NCBI RefSeq assembly: GCF_013408535.1 | Contig: NZ_JACBZA010000001.1 | Span: 5,664,850-5,728,849 of the forward strand | Reading direction: 5' to 3' | Source: Actinopolymorpha cephalotaxi | GTDB lineage: Bacteria; Actinomycetota; Actinomycetes; Propionibacteriales; Actinopolymorphaceae | DNA length: 64,000 bases | Part shown: positions 26,061-34,060 of the stretch, in pieces | How the letters are laid out: each line of letters starts with the position of its first letter | How positions within the stretch are numbered: position 1 is the first letter of the stretch | Made by a program: the position numbers and the translations under genes | The notes under the pieces: generated by a model | Seen by the model: the letters and a program-made list of their open reading frames with translations, nothing else | Databases searched by the model: none | What the model was told of the DNA's origin: nothing

Positions 26061-27347
26061 GTGCGGCTTTCCGCATCCGCGCGCAGCCATCCCACCGAGC
26101 GGCCCCGTCCCCGCTCGCGCCGTTCGTCCCTCACCCGGAGCGCCGTCACCCTGGTCGGCGCCGCCGCGCTCACCCTCGGCGTCGCCACCCCCTCGTACGC
26201 CGGCACGTCCATCGGAGCGGCCGGCCCGGCCGGCCCGGCCGGCCCGGCAGGTGCGGCCGGGGTACGGACCGACGGCGACCTGGCCGGTATCCCGGGGCTG
26301 CGGATGTCGCCGCAGGCGTTCGGCGGTCCGGACTATCTGGCCCGCTACCGGCCCGGCGCCGAGGCCGTCGCCGCGCGACAGCAGGGCGCCCGGCCACTCC
26401 CGCCGCCGTCACCCGACGGAGTCGTCACCGGCACGGTTGAGGTGACCGACCTCAAGCAGGCGGTGAACGCCCTGCGGGTCGCCTCCCGACAGCACGCCGC
26501 GGCGGTACGCCATGTCGCGCGGGCGGCGGCGGTGAAGAAGGCCGCGGAACGCAGGGTCGCCGAACTCCGCAGAGCCGAGGCCGCCGCCGCGAAGAAGGCT
26601 GCAGCCGCGAAGAAGGCCGCCGCGGCGAAGAAGGCGCAGGTCGCGAGGAAGGCGCCGAAGAAGACCACGGCGAAGGCGTCGGAGACCAGGTGGGAGCCGC
26701 GCGGGCTGACCCGCGGCGCTCCCGGCATCGACGTGGCCAGCCACCAGGGCAACGTGGACTGGCCGTACTACCGGGACCAGGGCTTCAAGTTCGCCTACGT
26801 CAAGGCCACCGAGGGCACGACCTACAAGAACCCGTTCTTCGACCAGCAGTTCAACGGGTCGGCGAAGGTCGGCATGCTGCACGGCACCTACCACTTCGGC
26901 CGGCCCGACCAGTCCAGCGGCGCCGAGCAGGCCCGGTTCTTCGTCGCCAACGGCGGAGACTGGAAGCCCGACGGCAAGACCCTGCCCGGCGAGCTCGACA
27001 TCGAGTTCGGTGAGGCGGTCGGGGTGTCGACCTGCTACGACCTGTCGCCTGGCCAGATCGTCACGTTCGTCCGCGACTTCAGCAACGAGTACAAGCGGCT
27101 GACCGGCCGGCTCCCGGTGATCTACACCAACGGCTCCTGGTGGCAGCAGTGCGTCGGCAACAGCACGGCGTTCGGCCGCAACCCGCTGTGGATCGCGAGC
27201 TACAACCCCGAGCCCGGCCCCATGCCGGGCGGCTGGCAGAAGGGCCACACCTTCTGGCAGTACACCGAGACGCCGATCGACAAGAACTACTTCAACGGAT
27301 CGCTCGCGGACCTGAAGACCTTCGCCAACCAGCGCTGGCCGCGCTGA
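26061..27347 (+). CDS. Secreted GH25 muramidase (lysozyme)
   Basis: Encodes 428 aa from GTG at 26061, with GAAGGAG seven nt upstream. An Arg-rich n-region and hydrophobic core (AVTLVGAAALTLGVATPSYA) form a signal peptide cleaved near residue 47. Then come a collagen-like GPAGPAGPAG stretch, an Ala/Lys helix with repeated KKAAAA units at about residues 150-205, and the GH25 catalytic domain. Catalytic carboxylates are in GIDVASHQGNVDW and GELDIEFGE; KFAYVKATEG and HTFWQYTE are family motifs. It should cleave the MurNAc-GlcNAc bond of peptidoglycan outside the cell. The Ala/Lys segment may span or bind the wall. Confidence 0.93.
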   Translation: MRLSASARSHPTERPRPRSRRSSLTRSAVTLVGAAALTLGVATPSYAGTSIGAAGPAGPAGPAGAAGVRTDGDLAGIPGLRMSPQAFGGPDYLARYRPGAEAVAARQQGARPLPPPSPDGVVTGTVEVTDLKQAVNALRVASRQHAAAVRHVARAAAVKKAAERRVAELRRAEAAAAKKAAAAKKAAAAKKAQVARKAPKKTTAKASETRWEPRGLTRGAPGIDVASHQGNVDWPYYRDQGFKFAYVKATEGTTYKNPFFDQQFNGSAKVGMLHGTYHFGRPDQSSGAEQARFFVANGGDWKPDGKTLPGELDIEFGEAVGVSTCYDLSPGQIVTFVRDFSNEYKRLTGRLPVIYTNGSWWQQCVGNSTAFGRNPLWIASYNPEPGPMPGGWQKGHTFWQYTETPIDKNYFNGSLADLKTFANQRWPR

Positions 27348-27361
27348 CCACCCGCGTCGGC

Positions 27362-27409
27362 CCGACCGGAGCCGACCGCACTCGACGTCGAGTGGTCAGC
27401 TCCGGTCGG
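27362..27409. terminator. Long bidirectional terminator between muramidase and wecC
   Basis: CCGACCGGAG (27362-27371) pairs with its complement at 27400-27409, and the interior contains a perfect 16-bp palindrome, CACTCGACGTCGAGTG (27379-27394). It overlaps the last codons of the minus-strand dehydrogenase gene. Confidence 0.75.
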
Positions 27410-28721
27410 CGGACTCGCCCGGGTCACCCGCCGGCGCGACGCCGATCACCCGGCGGGGCACCCCGGCCCAGCGGCTCTCGTCGGTGACCGCGCGCCCGTC
27501 GACCAGGGCACGCACTCCGGGCAGGTCGGCCGGCCCGACCGCGCGGTAGTCCGGGTGGTCGGCCTGCAGGATCGCCGCGTCGACGGGCGTGCCGAGGTGG
27601 TACGGGGTGAAGCCGAGCGCGGCCAGTTCGTCGTCGTCGTACAGCGGGTCGTGCACCACCGCCCGGGCGCCCCTGCGGCGCAGGGCGGCGACGGTGGCGA
27701 ACACGCCCGAGAACGCGGTCTCCTTGACCCCGCCCCGGTAGGCGGCGCCGAGCACCACCACGCGGGCACCGGACAGGTCGCCGTAGGTCTGCGCCAGCAC
27801 CTCCACGGCGTACGCCGGCATCGCGGCGTTGGCCTCGCGGGCGGCCCGCACCACGGTCGCTCCCGGGTCGTTCCAGAGATACAGGCGTGGGTAGACCGGG
27901 ATGCAGTGCCCGCCGACGGCGATGCCCGGACGGTGAATGTGGCTGTAGGGCTGGGAGTTGGCCGCGTCGATCACGGCGAGCGCGTCGATGCCGTTGGCCT
28001 CGGCGAACCGCGCGAACTGGTTTGCCAACCCGATGTTGACATCGCGGTAGGTCGTCTCGGCGAGCTTCGCGAGCTCGGCGGCCTCGGCCGACCCCAGGTC
28101 CCACACGCCGTTGGGCCGTGGAAGGTCGTTGCGCGGGTCGAAGTCGAGGACCGCGTCGTAGAACGCCCGTGCCCGATCGGCGCCTACCGGGTCGAGCCCG
28201 CCGATCAGCTTCGGATATTTCCGCAGATCCGCGAAAACCCGACCGGTGAGGACGCGTTCGGGTGAGAAGACCACCCAGAAGTCGGTGCCCTCGGTGAGCG
28301 CCGATCCCTGCTCCAGCGCGGGTTTCCAGCGGCTGCGGCAGGTGCCCACTGGCAGGGTCGTCTCGTAGATCACGGTCGTGCCGGCCCGCAGGTGGGCCGC
28401 GATCGCGGTGGTGGCGGAGTCCATCCAGCCGAAGTCGGGAACGCCCTCGTCGTCGACGAACAGCGGCACCACCACGACGACGTACTCCGCCTGCGGAACG
28501 GCCCGGGAGTAGTCGGAGGTGGCCGTCAGCGCGCCGTCGGCCACCGCCTGCTTCAGGCGTACGTCCAGCTCCGCCTCGCCGGGAAAGGGCTCGATGCCGG
28601 CGTTGACCGACTCCACGACGCGCGGATTGGTGTCCACGCCGGTGACACTGTGGCCCTTACCGGCGAACTGGACGGCCAGGGGCAAGCCGATCTTGCCCAG
28701 GCCGACAACGGTGATCTTCAC
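27396..28721 (-). CDS. wecC: UDP-N-acetyl-D-mannosaminuronate dehydrogenase-type enzyme
   Basis: Encodes 441 aa. GTG at 28721 (VKITVVGLGKIGLPLAVQFA) gives the standard N-terminus; a GTG nine bases upstream is the alternative. The NAD loop is GLGKIGLPLA, the middle domain has FSPERVLTG, and the active-site cysteine is in AVGGHCIPVYPRLYL. VLGAAYRGGVKETAFSG begins the third domain. The family oxidises UDP-sugars twice at C6; a UDP-GlcNAc 2-epimerase gene lies divergently 160 bp away, so UDP-ManNAc to UDP-ManNAcA is the likely reaction. A second, distinct dehydrogenase is encoded at 32448-33710. Confidence 0.85.
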   Translation of the reverse strand: MKITVVGLGKIGLPLAVQFAGKGHSVTGVDTNPRVVESVNAGIEPFPGEAELDVRLKQAVADGALTATSDYSRAVPQAEYVVVVVPLFVDDEGVPDFGWMDSATTAIAAHLRAGTTVIYETTLPVGTCRSRWKPALEQGSALTEGTDFWVVFSPERVLTGRVFADLRKYPKLIGGLDPVGADRARAFYDAVLDFDPRNDLPRPNGVWDLGSAEAAELAKLAETTYRDVNIGLANQFARFAEANGIDALAVIDAANSQPYSHIHRPGIAVGGHCIPVYPRLYLWNDPGATVVRAAREANAAMPAYAVEVLAQTYGDLSGARVVVLGAAYRGGVKETAFSGVFATVAALRRRGARAVVHDPLYDDDELAALGFTPYHLGTPVDAAILQADHPDYRAVGPADLPGVRALVDGRAVTDESRWAGVPRRVIGVAPAGDPGESADRS

Positions 28722-28883
28722 GGGCAACACGTCTTCCTGGGAAGGGATCCGAGGGTCTCCGGCGGGTCGCTGGCCAGGGTAACCTGCCGCGAAGTCTGGT
28801 ACGGAGTGTGACACGCCGCTAACGTTCCGGTCATGTCGCCCGGCGTCTCCTCGAGGAGCCGGCTCACACCACGAGGAGCCCCA

Positions 28884-30059
28884 GTGACCACACGATTCGA
28901 ACAGCCACAGCAGCCAGGACAGCCAGGGCGGTCGGAGAACCCCGAGCAGCCCGAGCAGCCCGGGCACTCGGGGCGGCGGCTGACGGTGCTGAGCGTCGTG
29001 GGCGCCCGCCCGCAGTTCGTCAAGCTCGCCCCGGTCGCCGCCGCCTTCGCCGCGACCGGCCACCGGCACGTGATCGTGCACACCGGCCAGCACTACGACA
29101 GCCGGATGTCGGAGGTGTTCTTCACCGACCTCGCGATACCCGCGCCGGACGTCCACCTCGGCGTGGGCTCGGGCACCCACGGCGCCCAGACGGGCGCGAT
29201 GCTGACCGCACTCGATCCGGTGCTGGCCGAGCGGCGGCCGGACTGGGTGCTGGTGTACGGCGACACCAACTCCACCCTGGCCGGCACGCTGTCGGCGGTG
29301 AAGCAGCACCTGCGGGTCGCGCACCTGGAGGCGGGCCTGCGGTCGTTCAACCGGCGGATGCCCGAGGAGCACAACCGCGTCCTCACCGACCACGCCGCCG
29401 ACCTGTTGCTCGCGCCGACCGGCACGGCCATGGGCCACCTGGCCGACGAGGGGCTGGCCGGCCGCTCGGTCCTGGTCGGCGACGTGATGACCGACGTGTG
29501 CTTCGGCGTACGCGACGCGGTGGCCGGCACTCCCCTGCCCGCGGAACTCGGCGACGCCCTCGGCGCCGATCTCCATGGCCACCCCGCCGGCTACCTGGTG
29601 GCGACCGTGCACCGCGCCGACAACACCGACGACCCGGACCGGCTCGCCGCCGTGGTCGACGCGCTGGCCGGGCTGGACTTTCCGGTCGCCCTGCTCGCCC
29701 ATCCCCGCCTGGTCGCCCGCTGCGAGGAGTTCGGCATCGACCTGGCGCGGCCGTCCCTGAGGGTCCTTCCGCCGCTCACCTACCCCGACATGGTGCGGGC
29801 CGTCCTCGGCTCACGGGGCGTGGTCACCGACTCCGGCGGCCTGCAGAAGGAGGCGTTCCTGCTCGGCGTCCCCTGCACGACCCTGCGTACCGAGACCGAG
29901 TGGACCGAGACGCTGGCCGGCGGCTGGAACGTCCTCGACCCGAACCTCACCCAGGTCAAGGAACTGGCCGCCCGGCCGGCCCCGGCCGGGGAACGCGGCA
30001 CCCCCTACGGCGACGGGCAGGCCGCACGCCGAACCGTCGAGGCACTGGAGGCGGACTGA
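28884..30059 (+). CDS. wecB: UDP-N-acetylglucosamine 2-epimerase (non-hydrolysing), copy 1
   Basis: Encodes 391 aa. GTG at 28884 follows GAGGAG; the ATG at 28833 lacks a site. A Gln/Pro/Gly-rich head of about 30 residues (ENPEQPEQPGHSGRR) precedes the usual N-terminus VLSVVGARPQFVKLAPVAAA. Catalytic residues match WecB: Asp in YGDTNSTLAG, Glu in LEAGLRSF, Glu in MPEEHNR, His in TVHRADN; the allosteric/UDP segment VTDSGGLQKEAFLLGVP is intact. It makes UDP-ManNAc for the dehydrogenase encoded divergently. A second epimerase lies at 45484. Confidence 0.92.
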   Translation: MTTRFEQPQQPGQPGRSENPEQPEQPGHSGRRLTVLSVVGARPQFVKLAPVAAAFAATGHRHVIVHTGQHYDSRMSEVFFTDLAIPAPDVHLGVGSGTHGAQTGAMLTALDPVLAERRPDWVLVYGDTNSTLAGTLSAVKQHLRVAHLEAGLRSFNRRMPEEHNRVLTDHAADLLLAPTGTAMGHLADEGLAGRSVLVGDVMTDVCFGVRDAVAGTPLPAELGDALGADLHGHPAGYLVATVHRADNTDDPDRLAAVVDALAGLDFPVALLAHPRLVARCEEFGIDLARPSLRVLPPLTYPDMVRAVLGSRGVVTDSGGLQKEAFLLGVPCTTLRTETEWTETLAGGWNVLDPNLTQVKELAARPAPAGERGTPYGDGQAARRTVEALEAD

Positions 30060-30162
30060 CCTCCCCTCGGTCCCGTAGGTCCGGCACGCGCGGTTCGTTG
30101 TCGATCACCCGTTATGGTGTGGCCCTACGACGTCGCGGGCTGTGCCGCAGGGGGTGGGACTG

Positions 30163-30846
30163 ATGGCGACCATGACCACCTCGGCCCGCCCGGAGCGCGG
30201 CTGGCAACGCCCCGAGGCCGAACGCCTGCTGACCGGCGCCACCGTCGTCACCTTCGTCCGCACCGTTGTTTCGGTGGGCCTCGGGCTGTACGCCGCGTAC
30301 GACCGGTCGCTGACCCTGCTGCTGGTCGCGCTGGCGGTCTACTGGGTGGGCGACATGGCCGACGGCGCCCTGGCCCGGCTGACCGACACCGAGACCCGGA
30401 TCGGCGCGGTGTTCGACATCGTGAGCGACCGGCTGTGTGCGGGCACCTTCTACGTCGGCCTGGTCTGGCTGGAGCCGGCGATGGCGCTGCCGGTGGGTGT
30501 CTTCCTGCTCGAGTTCGCGGTCGTGGACACGTTCGTGTCACTGGCGTTCCTGGCCTGGCCACTGCGCAGCCCCAACTACTTCTACCTGGTCGACCGGCCG
30601 ATCTGGCTGGCCAACTGGTCCAAGCCGGGCAAGGCCGCCAACTCCTCGGCGGTGGCGCTGCTGATGGTGGTCACCCACTCCGTACCCCTGTGCACCGCGG
30701 TGGCACTGTGCCTGCTCGCGGTCAAGATCTGGTCGCTGGTCCGGCTCAACCGGCTCGGCCTGCCGCTTCCGCGGGCGGACGAGGCACCGAGCGACCTGAG
30801 TGACGCCGGTGAGCCGAGCGACGGCCGGGCGAAACGAGCTGCCTGA
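30163..30846 (+). CDS. CDP-alcohol phosphatidyltransferase-family membrane enzyme
   Basis: Encodes 227 aa; ATG at 30163 follows GGGGGTGGGA. The CDP-alcohol signature DG-x2-AR-x8-G-x3-D-x3-D is complete in MADGALARLTDTETRIGAVF followed by DIVSD. About five or six membrane helices flank it. The family moves a phosphatidyl or phosphoalcohol group from a CDP-activated donor, making phosphatidylglycerol phosphate, phosphatidylinositol phosphate or polyol-phosphate polymers. In a glycan locus it might add a phosphoalcohol to a lipid or glycan, but phospholipid synthesis is equally possible. The C-terminal 25 residues are polar. It overlaps the next gene by one base. Confidence 0.85.
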   Translation: MATMTTSARPERGWQRPEAERLLTGATVVTFVRTVVSVGLGLYAAYDRSLTLLLVALAVYWVGDMADGALARLTDTETRIGAVFDIVSDRLCAGTFYVGLVWLEPAMALPVGVFLLEFAVVDTFVSLAFLAWPLRSPNYFYLVDRPIWLANWSKPGKAANSSAVALLMVVTHSVPLCTAVALCLLAVKIWSLVRLNRLGLPLPRADEAPSDLSDAGEPSDGRAKRAA

Positions 30847-31301
30847 TGGGCCTGCTCGCCGCGACGTTCTGCTACTGCATCGCGTCCGCGCTGATCCCCT
30901 TGATCAACGCCGAGGCGTACGTCGGCGCGGTGGCCGCGACGTTCACCGGCCAGTCCATCTGGCTGGTCGCCGCCGCGGCGGCGGGCGGGCAGATGGTGGG
31001 CAAGGTGGCGTACTTCATGATCGGCCGCAACTCGCTGCGGTGGAGCTGGGTGCGCAAGAAGACCGAGTCGCCGAAGTGGCAGCAGACGTTCCTCACCTGG
31101 CAGCGCCGGATCGGTGGCCGCCCGTGGCTGGCGGGCGTGCTGCTGCTGGTCTCGGCCGCGCTCGGGTTCCCGCCGTTCGCCGTGGTCTCGGTGGTGGCCG
31201 GGCAGCTCCGGGTGCCGATCACGTTGTTCGTGGTGGTCGGCTTCGTCGGCCGGCTGCTGCGGTTCGCCTCGTTGCTGGGGATCATCAAGGCCCTGCTGTG
31301 A
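30846..31301 (+). CDS. Small DedA/VTT-like membrane protein
   Basis: Encodes 151 aa. The ATG shares its A with the preceding stop (TGATG), so it is translationally coupled to the CDP-alcohol transferase. Four hydrophobic segments are seen, with the VTT-type feature GGQMVGKVAYFMIGRNSLRW, then GRPWLAGVLLLVSAALGFPP and a Gly/Arg segment GFVGRLLRFASLL. This resembles a short VTT (DedA/SNARE-associated) scaffold; those proteins flip or transport lipids such as undecaprenyl phosphate or phosphatidylethanolamine. That function is inferred from fold and context only. Confidence 0.7.
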   Translation: MGLLAATFCYCIASALIPLINAEAYVGAVAATFTGQSIWLVAAAAAGGQMVGKVAYFMIGRNSLRWSWVRKKTESPKWQQTFLTWQRRIGGRPWLAGVLLLVSAALGFPPFAVVSVVAGQLRVPITLFVVVGFVGRLLRFASLLGIIKALL

Positions 31302-31320
31302 AGGCGGAGCGGATCGGAGC

Positions 31321-32448
31321 TCAGAGCGTGCCGAGGGTGATGCACTGGTGCGGCCGGGCCGCGTCCGCCCAGGCCTCCAGCCGCATCAGGAACTCCCGGG
31401 CGGTCTGCGGCCAGTGGTAGCCGGTACGCGCCACCGCGTGCCCGCGCTTGCCCATCGAGGCCCGCAACTCCGCGTCGTCGCGCAGCCGGAGGATGGCCGA
31501 CACAGTGGCCTCGGCGTCGTCGAAGGGGACCAGCAGCCCGCATTTGTTCACCTGGGTCAGGGACACCGCCGCCGGCAGCGGGGTGGAGACCACGGGGACG
31601 CCGTGCGCCATGTACTCCAGCACCTTGGTGGGCATCGAGTGCCGGTAGTTGGGCAGGTCGCGCAGCAGCGACAGGCCGCACAGGGCTCCGTCGACCAGGG
31701 CCAGCGCCCTGTCGTTGGGGACGTAGCCGTGCCAGCGGAGGAACCCCTCCTGCTGGGCGCGGACCAGCGCCCGGCGGGAGTAGGAGTCGGCGTGGCCCAC
31801 CACGTCGACGTCCAGGCCGCTGCCGGCCAGCAGCCGCGCGGCGTCGAGCATCACGTCGACGCCGCGGGCGACCGACAGGTGCCCGACGTAGACGACCCGG
31901 TTCGCACCGGTCGGCGCCGCGGACTCGGGTACGTAGGTGGTGTTGGGCACCACCGGGTGGATCCGCCGGAACCGGCTGCGGTAGCCCGGTTCGGCGAGGA
32001 TCAGCCGGAGGTTGCGTTCGGCCCAGTCCTCGACCATCCGCACGCCCGCACGGGCCATCGGGCGCACGGGGCCGGGCAGCCAGCTCTTGGCCACCAGGGC
32101 CGCGGCGGTGTCCTCGTGCACGTCCCACACCACGGCGCCGGGCAGGTCGAGCCCGGGCAGGACGAGCAGCAGCTCGGGGTCGTGCAGCAGCACCACGTCG
32201 GCGTCCGCCCCGTGGGTGCGCAGGACGTGGCGGGCGGCGCGGAGCGCGTCGGAGCGGTGCCGGCCGAGCGCCCGGGGCAGGTCGATCGCCGTCAGCTCCG
32301 GCCAGGCCGTGGTGGCGTACGCCGAGAAGGGCGCGGCGTAGGTCACGGTGTATCCGGCGTCCAGCATGGCCCGGATCTGCCGGTGAAGAATGCGCGCGTC
32401 CTGCGGATGGTGCACGACCGTGCACACGAGCACGCGCAGGCCGGGCAT
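31321..32448 (-). CDS. Family 4-type glycosyltransferase
   Basis: Encodes 375 aa from ATG at 32448, whose A overlaps the stop of the upstream dehydrogenase gene. It has two Rossmann domains of GT-B fold: VLVCTVVHHPQDARILHRQI at the N-terminus, ADVVLLHDPELLLVLP, VVYVGHLSVARGVDVMLDAA at the hinge, and the donor-binding Glu region TKVLEYMAHGVPVVSTPLPA. It has no membrane helices. The expected role is transfer of a sugar from an NDP-sugar to a lipid-linked glycan at the cytoplasmic face. Co-translation with the UDP-sugar dehydrogenase suggests a uronic-acid donor, which is inference. Confidence 0.87.
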   Translation of the reverse strand: MPGLRVLVCTVVHHPQDARILHRQIRAMLDAGYTVTYAAPFSAYATTAWPELTAIDLPRALGRHRSDALRAARHVLRTHGADADVVLLHDPELLLVLPGLDLPGAVVWDVHEDTAAALVAKSWLPGPVRPMARAGVRMVEDWAERNLRLILAEPGYRSRFRRIHPVVPNTTYVPESAAPTGANRVVYVGHLSVARGVDVMLDAARLLAGSGLDVDVVGHADSYSRRALVRAQQEGFLRWHGYVPNDRALALVDGALCGLSLLRDLPNYRHSMPTKVLEYMAHGVPVVSTPLPAAVSLTQVNKCGLLVPFDDAEATVSAILRLRDDAELRASMGKRGHAVARTGYHWPQTAREFLMRLEAWADAARPHQCITLGTL

Positions 32449-33710
32449 CACAACACCTCGGCCGTCCCGTCGCGGACCCGGCCGCGGGTGTCGAACAGCA
32501 GCCGTGCGCGGGACAGGGTCTGCGCGTCGTAGACGGAGTGGTCCTGCAGGAGCAGGGCGAGGTCGGCGGTGGCCAGGGCGTGGTCGAGGTCGTCGACCCG
32601 GGGTACGGGCTCCCCGTCGACCTCCCACTCGGTGACGTAGGGGTCGTGGAAGACGAGGTTGGTGCCCATCCGGCGCAGCCGGCGGGCGACCGGGCGTGAG
32701 GGTGACTCCCGCTGGTCGGCGATGTTGGGTTTGTAGGTGACCCCGAGGATCAGCACGGTGGACCCGCGCACGGACCGGCCGGCGTCGTTGACGAGGTCCT
32801 GGACCCGCTGGGCGACGTAGGACGGCATCCGCTGGTTGATCTCCTGGGCGAGTTCGACGAACCGGAACGGGTAGCCGAGCCGTTTGACCTTGTACGACAG
32901 GTAGTTGGGGTCGATCGGGATGCAGTGCCCGCCCACGCCGGGGCCGGGGTGGAACGCCTGGAACCCGAACGGTTTGGTGGCGGCCGCCTCGATCGCGTCG
33001 CGCAGGTCGATGCCGAGCTCATGGCAGAAGATCGCCATCTCGTTGACCAGGGCGATGTTGACGTGGCGGTAGGTGTTCTCCAGCAGCTTGGCCATCTCGG
33101 CCTCGCGGGTGCCCTTGGCCCGCACCACCTGGTCACAGATCCGGCCGTAGAAGTCGACCGCGCGTTCGGTGCAGTGGACGGTGTGGCCGCCGACCACCTT
33201 CGGGGTGTTGCGCAGGCCGTAGGTGGGGTTGCCTGGGTCGATGCGTTCGGGGGAGAACGCCAGCGCGAACTGCACCCCGGCGGTCAGCCCGGACTTCTCC
33301 AGGATCGGCCGCACCACCTCGTCGGTGGTGCCGGGGTAGGTGGTCGACTCCAGGACGACCAGCATCCCCGGCCGCAGGTGGTCGGCCACCGTGGCCGCGG
33401 CCGACTTGACCGCGGCCAGGTCGGGCCCGCCGTCGTCGTCGAGCGGGGTCGGCACACAGATCACCACCGTGTCCGCCGCTGCCAGCGCCTCCTCGGCGTC
33501 GGTGGTCACGGTCAGCCCGGCGGCCAGCATGGCGGTCAGGTCGGCATCGGAGAGGTCGTCGATGTGGGAACGCCCGGCCGCCAGGCCCGCGACCACACGG
33601 GGGGAGACATCGAGTCCGACGACTCGAAGTCCCGCCCGGCAGGCCTCACGGACCAAGGGAAGACCGACGTATCCAAGACCAACGACAGCGAGGTCACGCA
33701 CGCTCCGCAC
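32448..33710 (-). CDS. UDP-sugar 6-dehydrogenase (WbpA/TviB/Ugd-like)
   Basis: Encodes 420 aa from GTG at 33710. The NAD loop is VVGLGYVGLPLVREA. VICVPTPLDDDGGPDL, FSPERIDPGNP and the active-site cysteine in VGGHCIPIDPNYLSYK are typical of UDP-GlcNAc/UDP-GalNAc 6-dehydrogenases, which carry IDP after the cysteine; UDP-glucose dehydrogenase is the alternative. LGVTYKPNIADQRESPS opens the C-terminal domain. It differs in many positions from the ManNAc-type enzyme at 27396, so the locus can make two different uronic-acid donors. A glycosyltransferase gene follows with a one-base overlap. Confidence 0.85.
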   Translation of the reverse strand: MRSVRDLAVVGLGYVGLPLVREACRAGLRVVGLDVSPRVVAGLAAGRSHIDDLSDADLTAMLAAGLTVTTDAEEALAAADTVVICVPTPLDDDGGPDLAAVKSAAATVADHLRPGMLVVLESTTYPGTTDEVVRPILEKSGLTAGVQFALAFSPERIDPGNPTYGLRNTPKVVGGHTVHCTERAVDFYGRICDQVVRAKGTREAEMAKLLENTYRHVNIALVNEMAIFCHELGIDLRDAIEAAATKPFGFQAFHPGPGVGGHCIPIDPNYLSYKVKRLGYPFRFVELAQEINQRMPSYVAQRVQDLVNDAGRSVRGSTVLILGVTYKPNIADQRESPSRPVARRLRRMGTNLVFHDPYVTEWEVDGEPVPRVDDLDHALATADLALLLQDHSVYDAQTLSRARLLFDTRGRVRDGTAEVL

Positions 33711-34060
33711 CCTAGGTTGGGGGTACCCCGCCGAAGCCGCGAAACGACGCCGAGCCGGGGAGAGTTAGGGAAAAGTTACCGTTTCCGTCACCGTTCAAAC
33801 CCGATCAGTGAGATCTGTCCATCTCACGGCTCGGCCGCGTTCATCCTGCGGCCGCCCCGCCGACACCCGATCCGGGCGCCGAAATCGCGCGCCGGGGCGG
33901 ACCACGTGTGGCCGCTGTGGGCCGAAACCGGGCTCGGACTGGCCAGGGTGGTTGCCCACCCTTGACCCGCGATCTTCGCGCCACCCAGTCTTTCCGGCGA
34001 AGAACCGGCGGTGACGGCTGGCTCACCGGCCGACACCCGACGAGGAAGGCCGGCGCCGCG
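33711..34060. other. Divergent control region between glycan genes and ABC importer
   Basis: No gene is seen. GTGAGAT (33808-33814) and ATCTCAC (33821-33827) form a perfect inverted repeat with a 6-nt gap, and GGAAA/TTTCC arms lie just upstream near 33770-33787. Either could bind a regulator of the importer operon. The ribosome site of the binding-protein gene (GAGGAAGG) is at 34042-34049. Confidence 0.45.
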
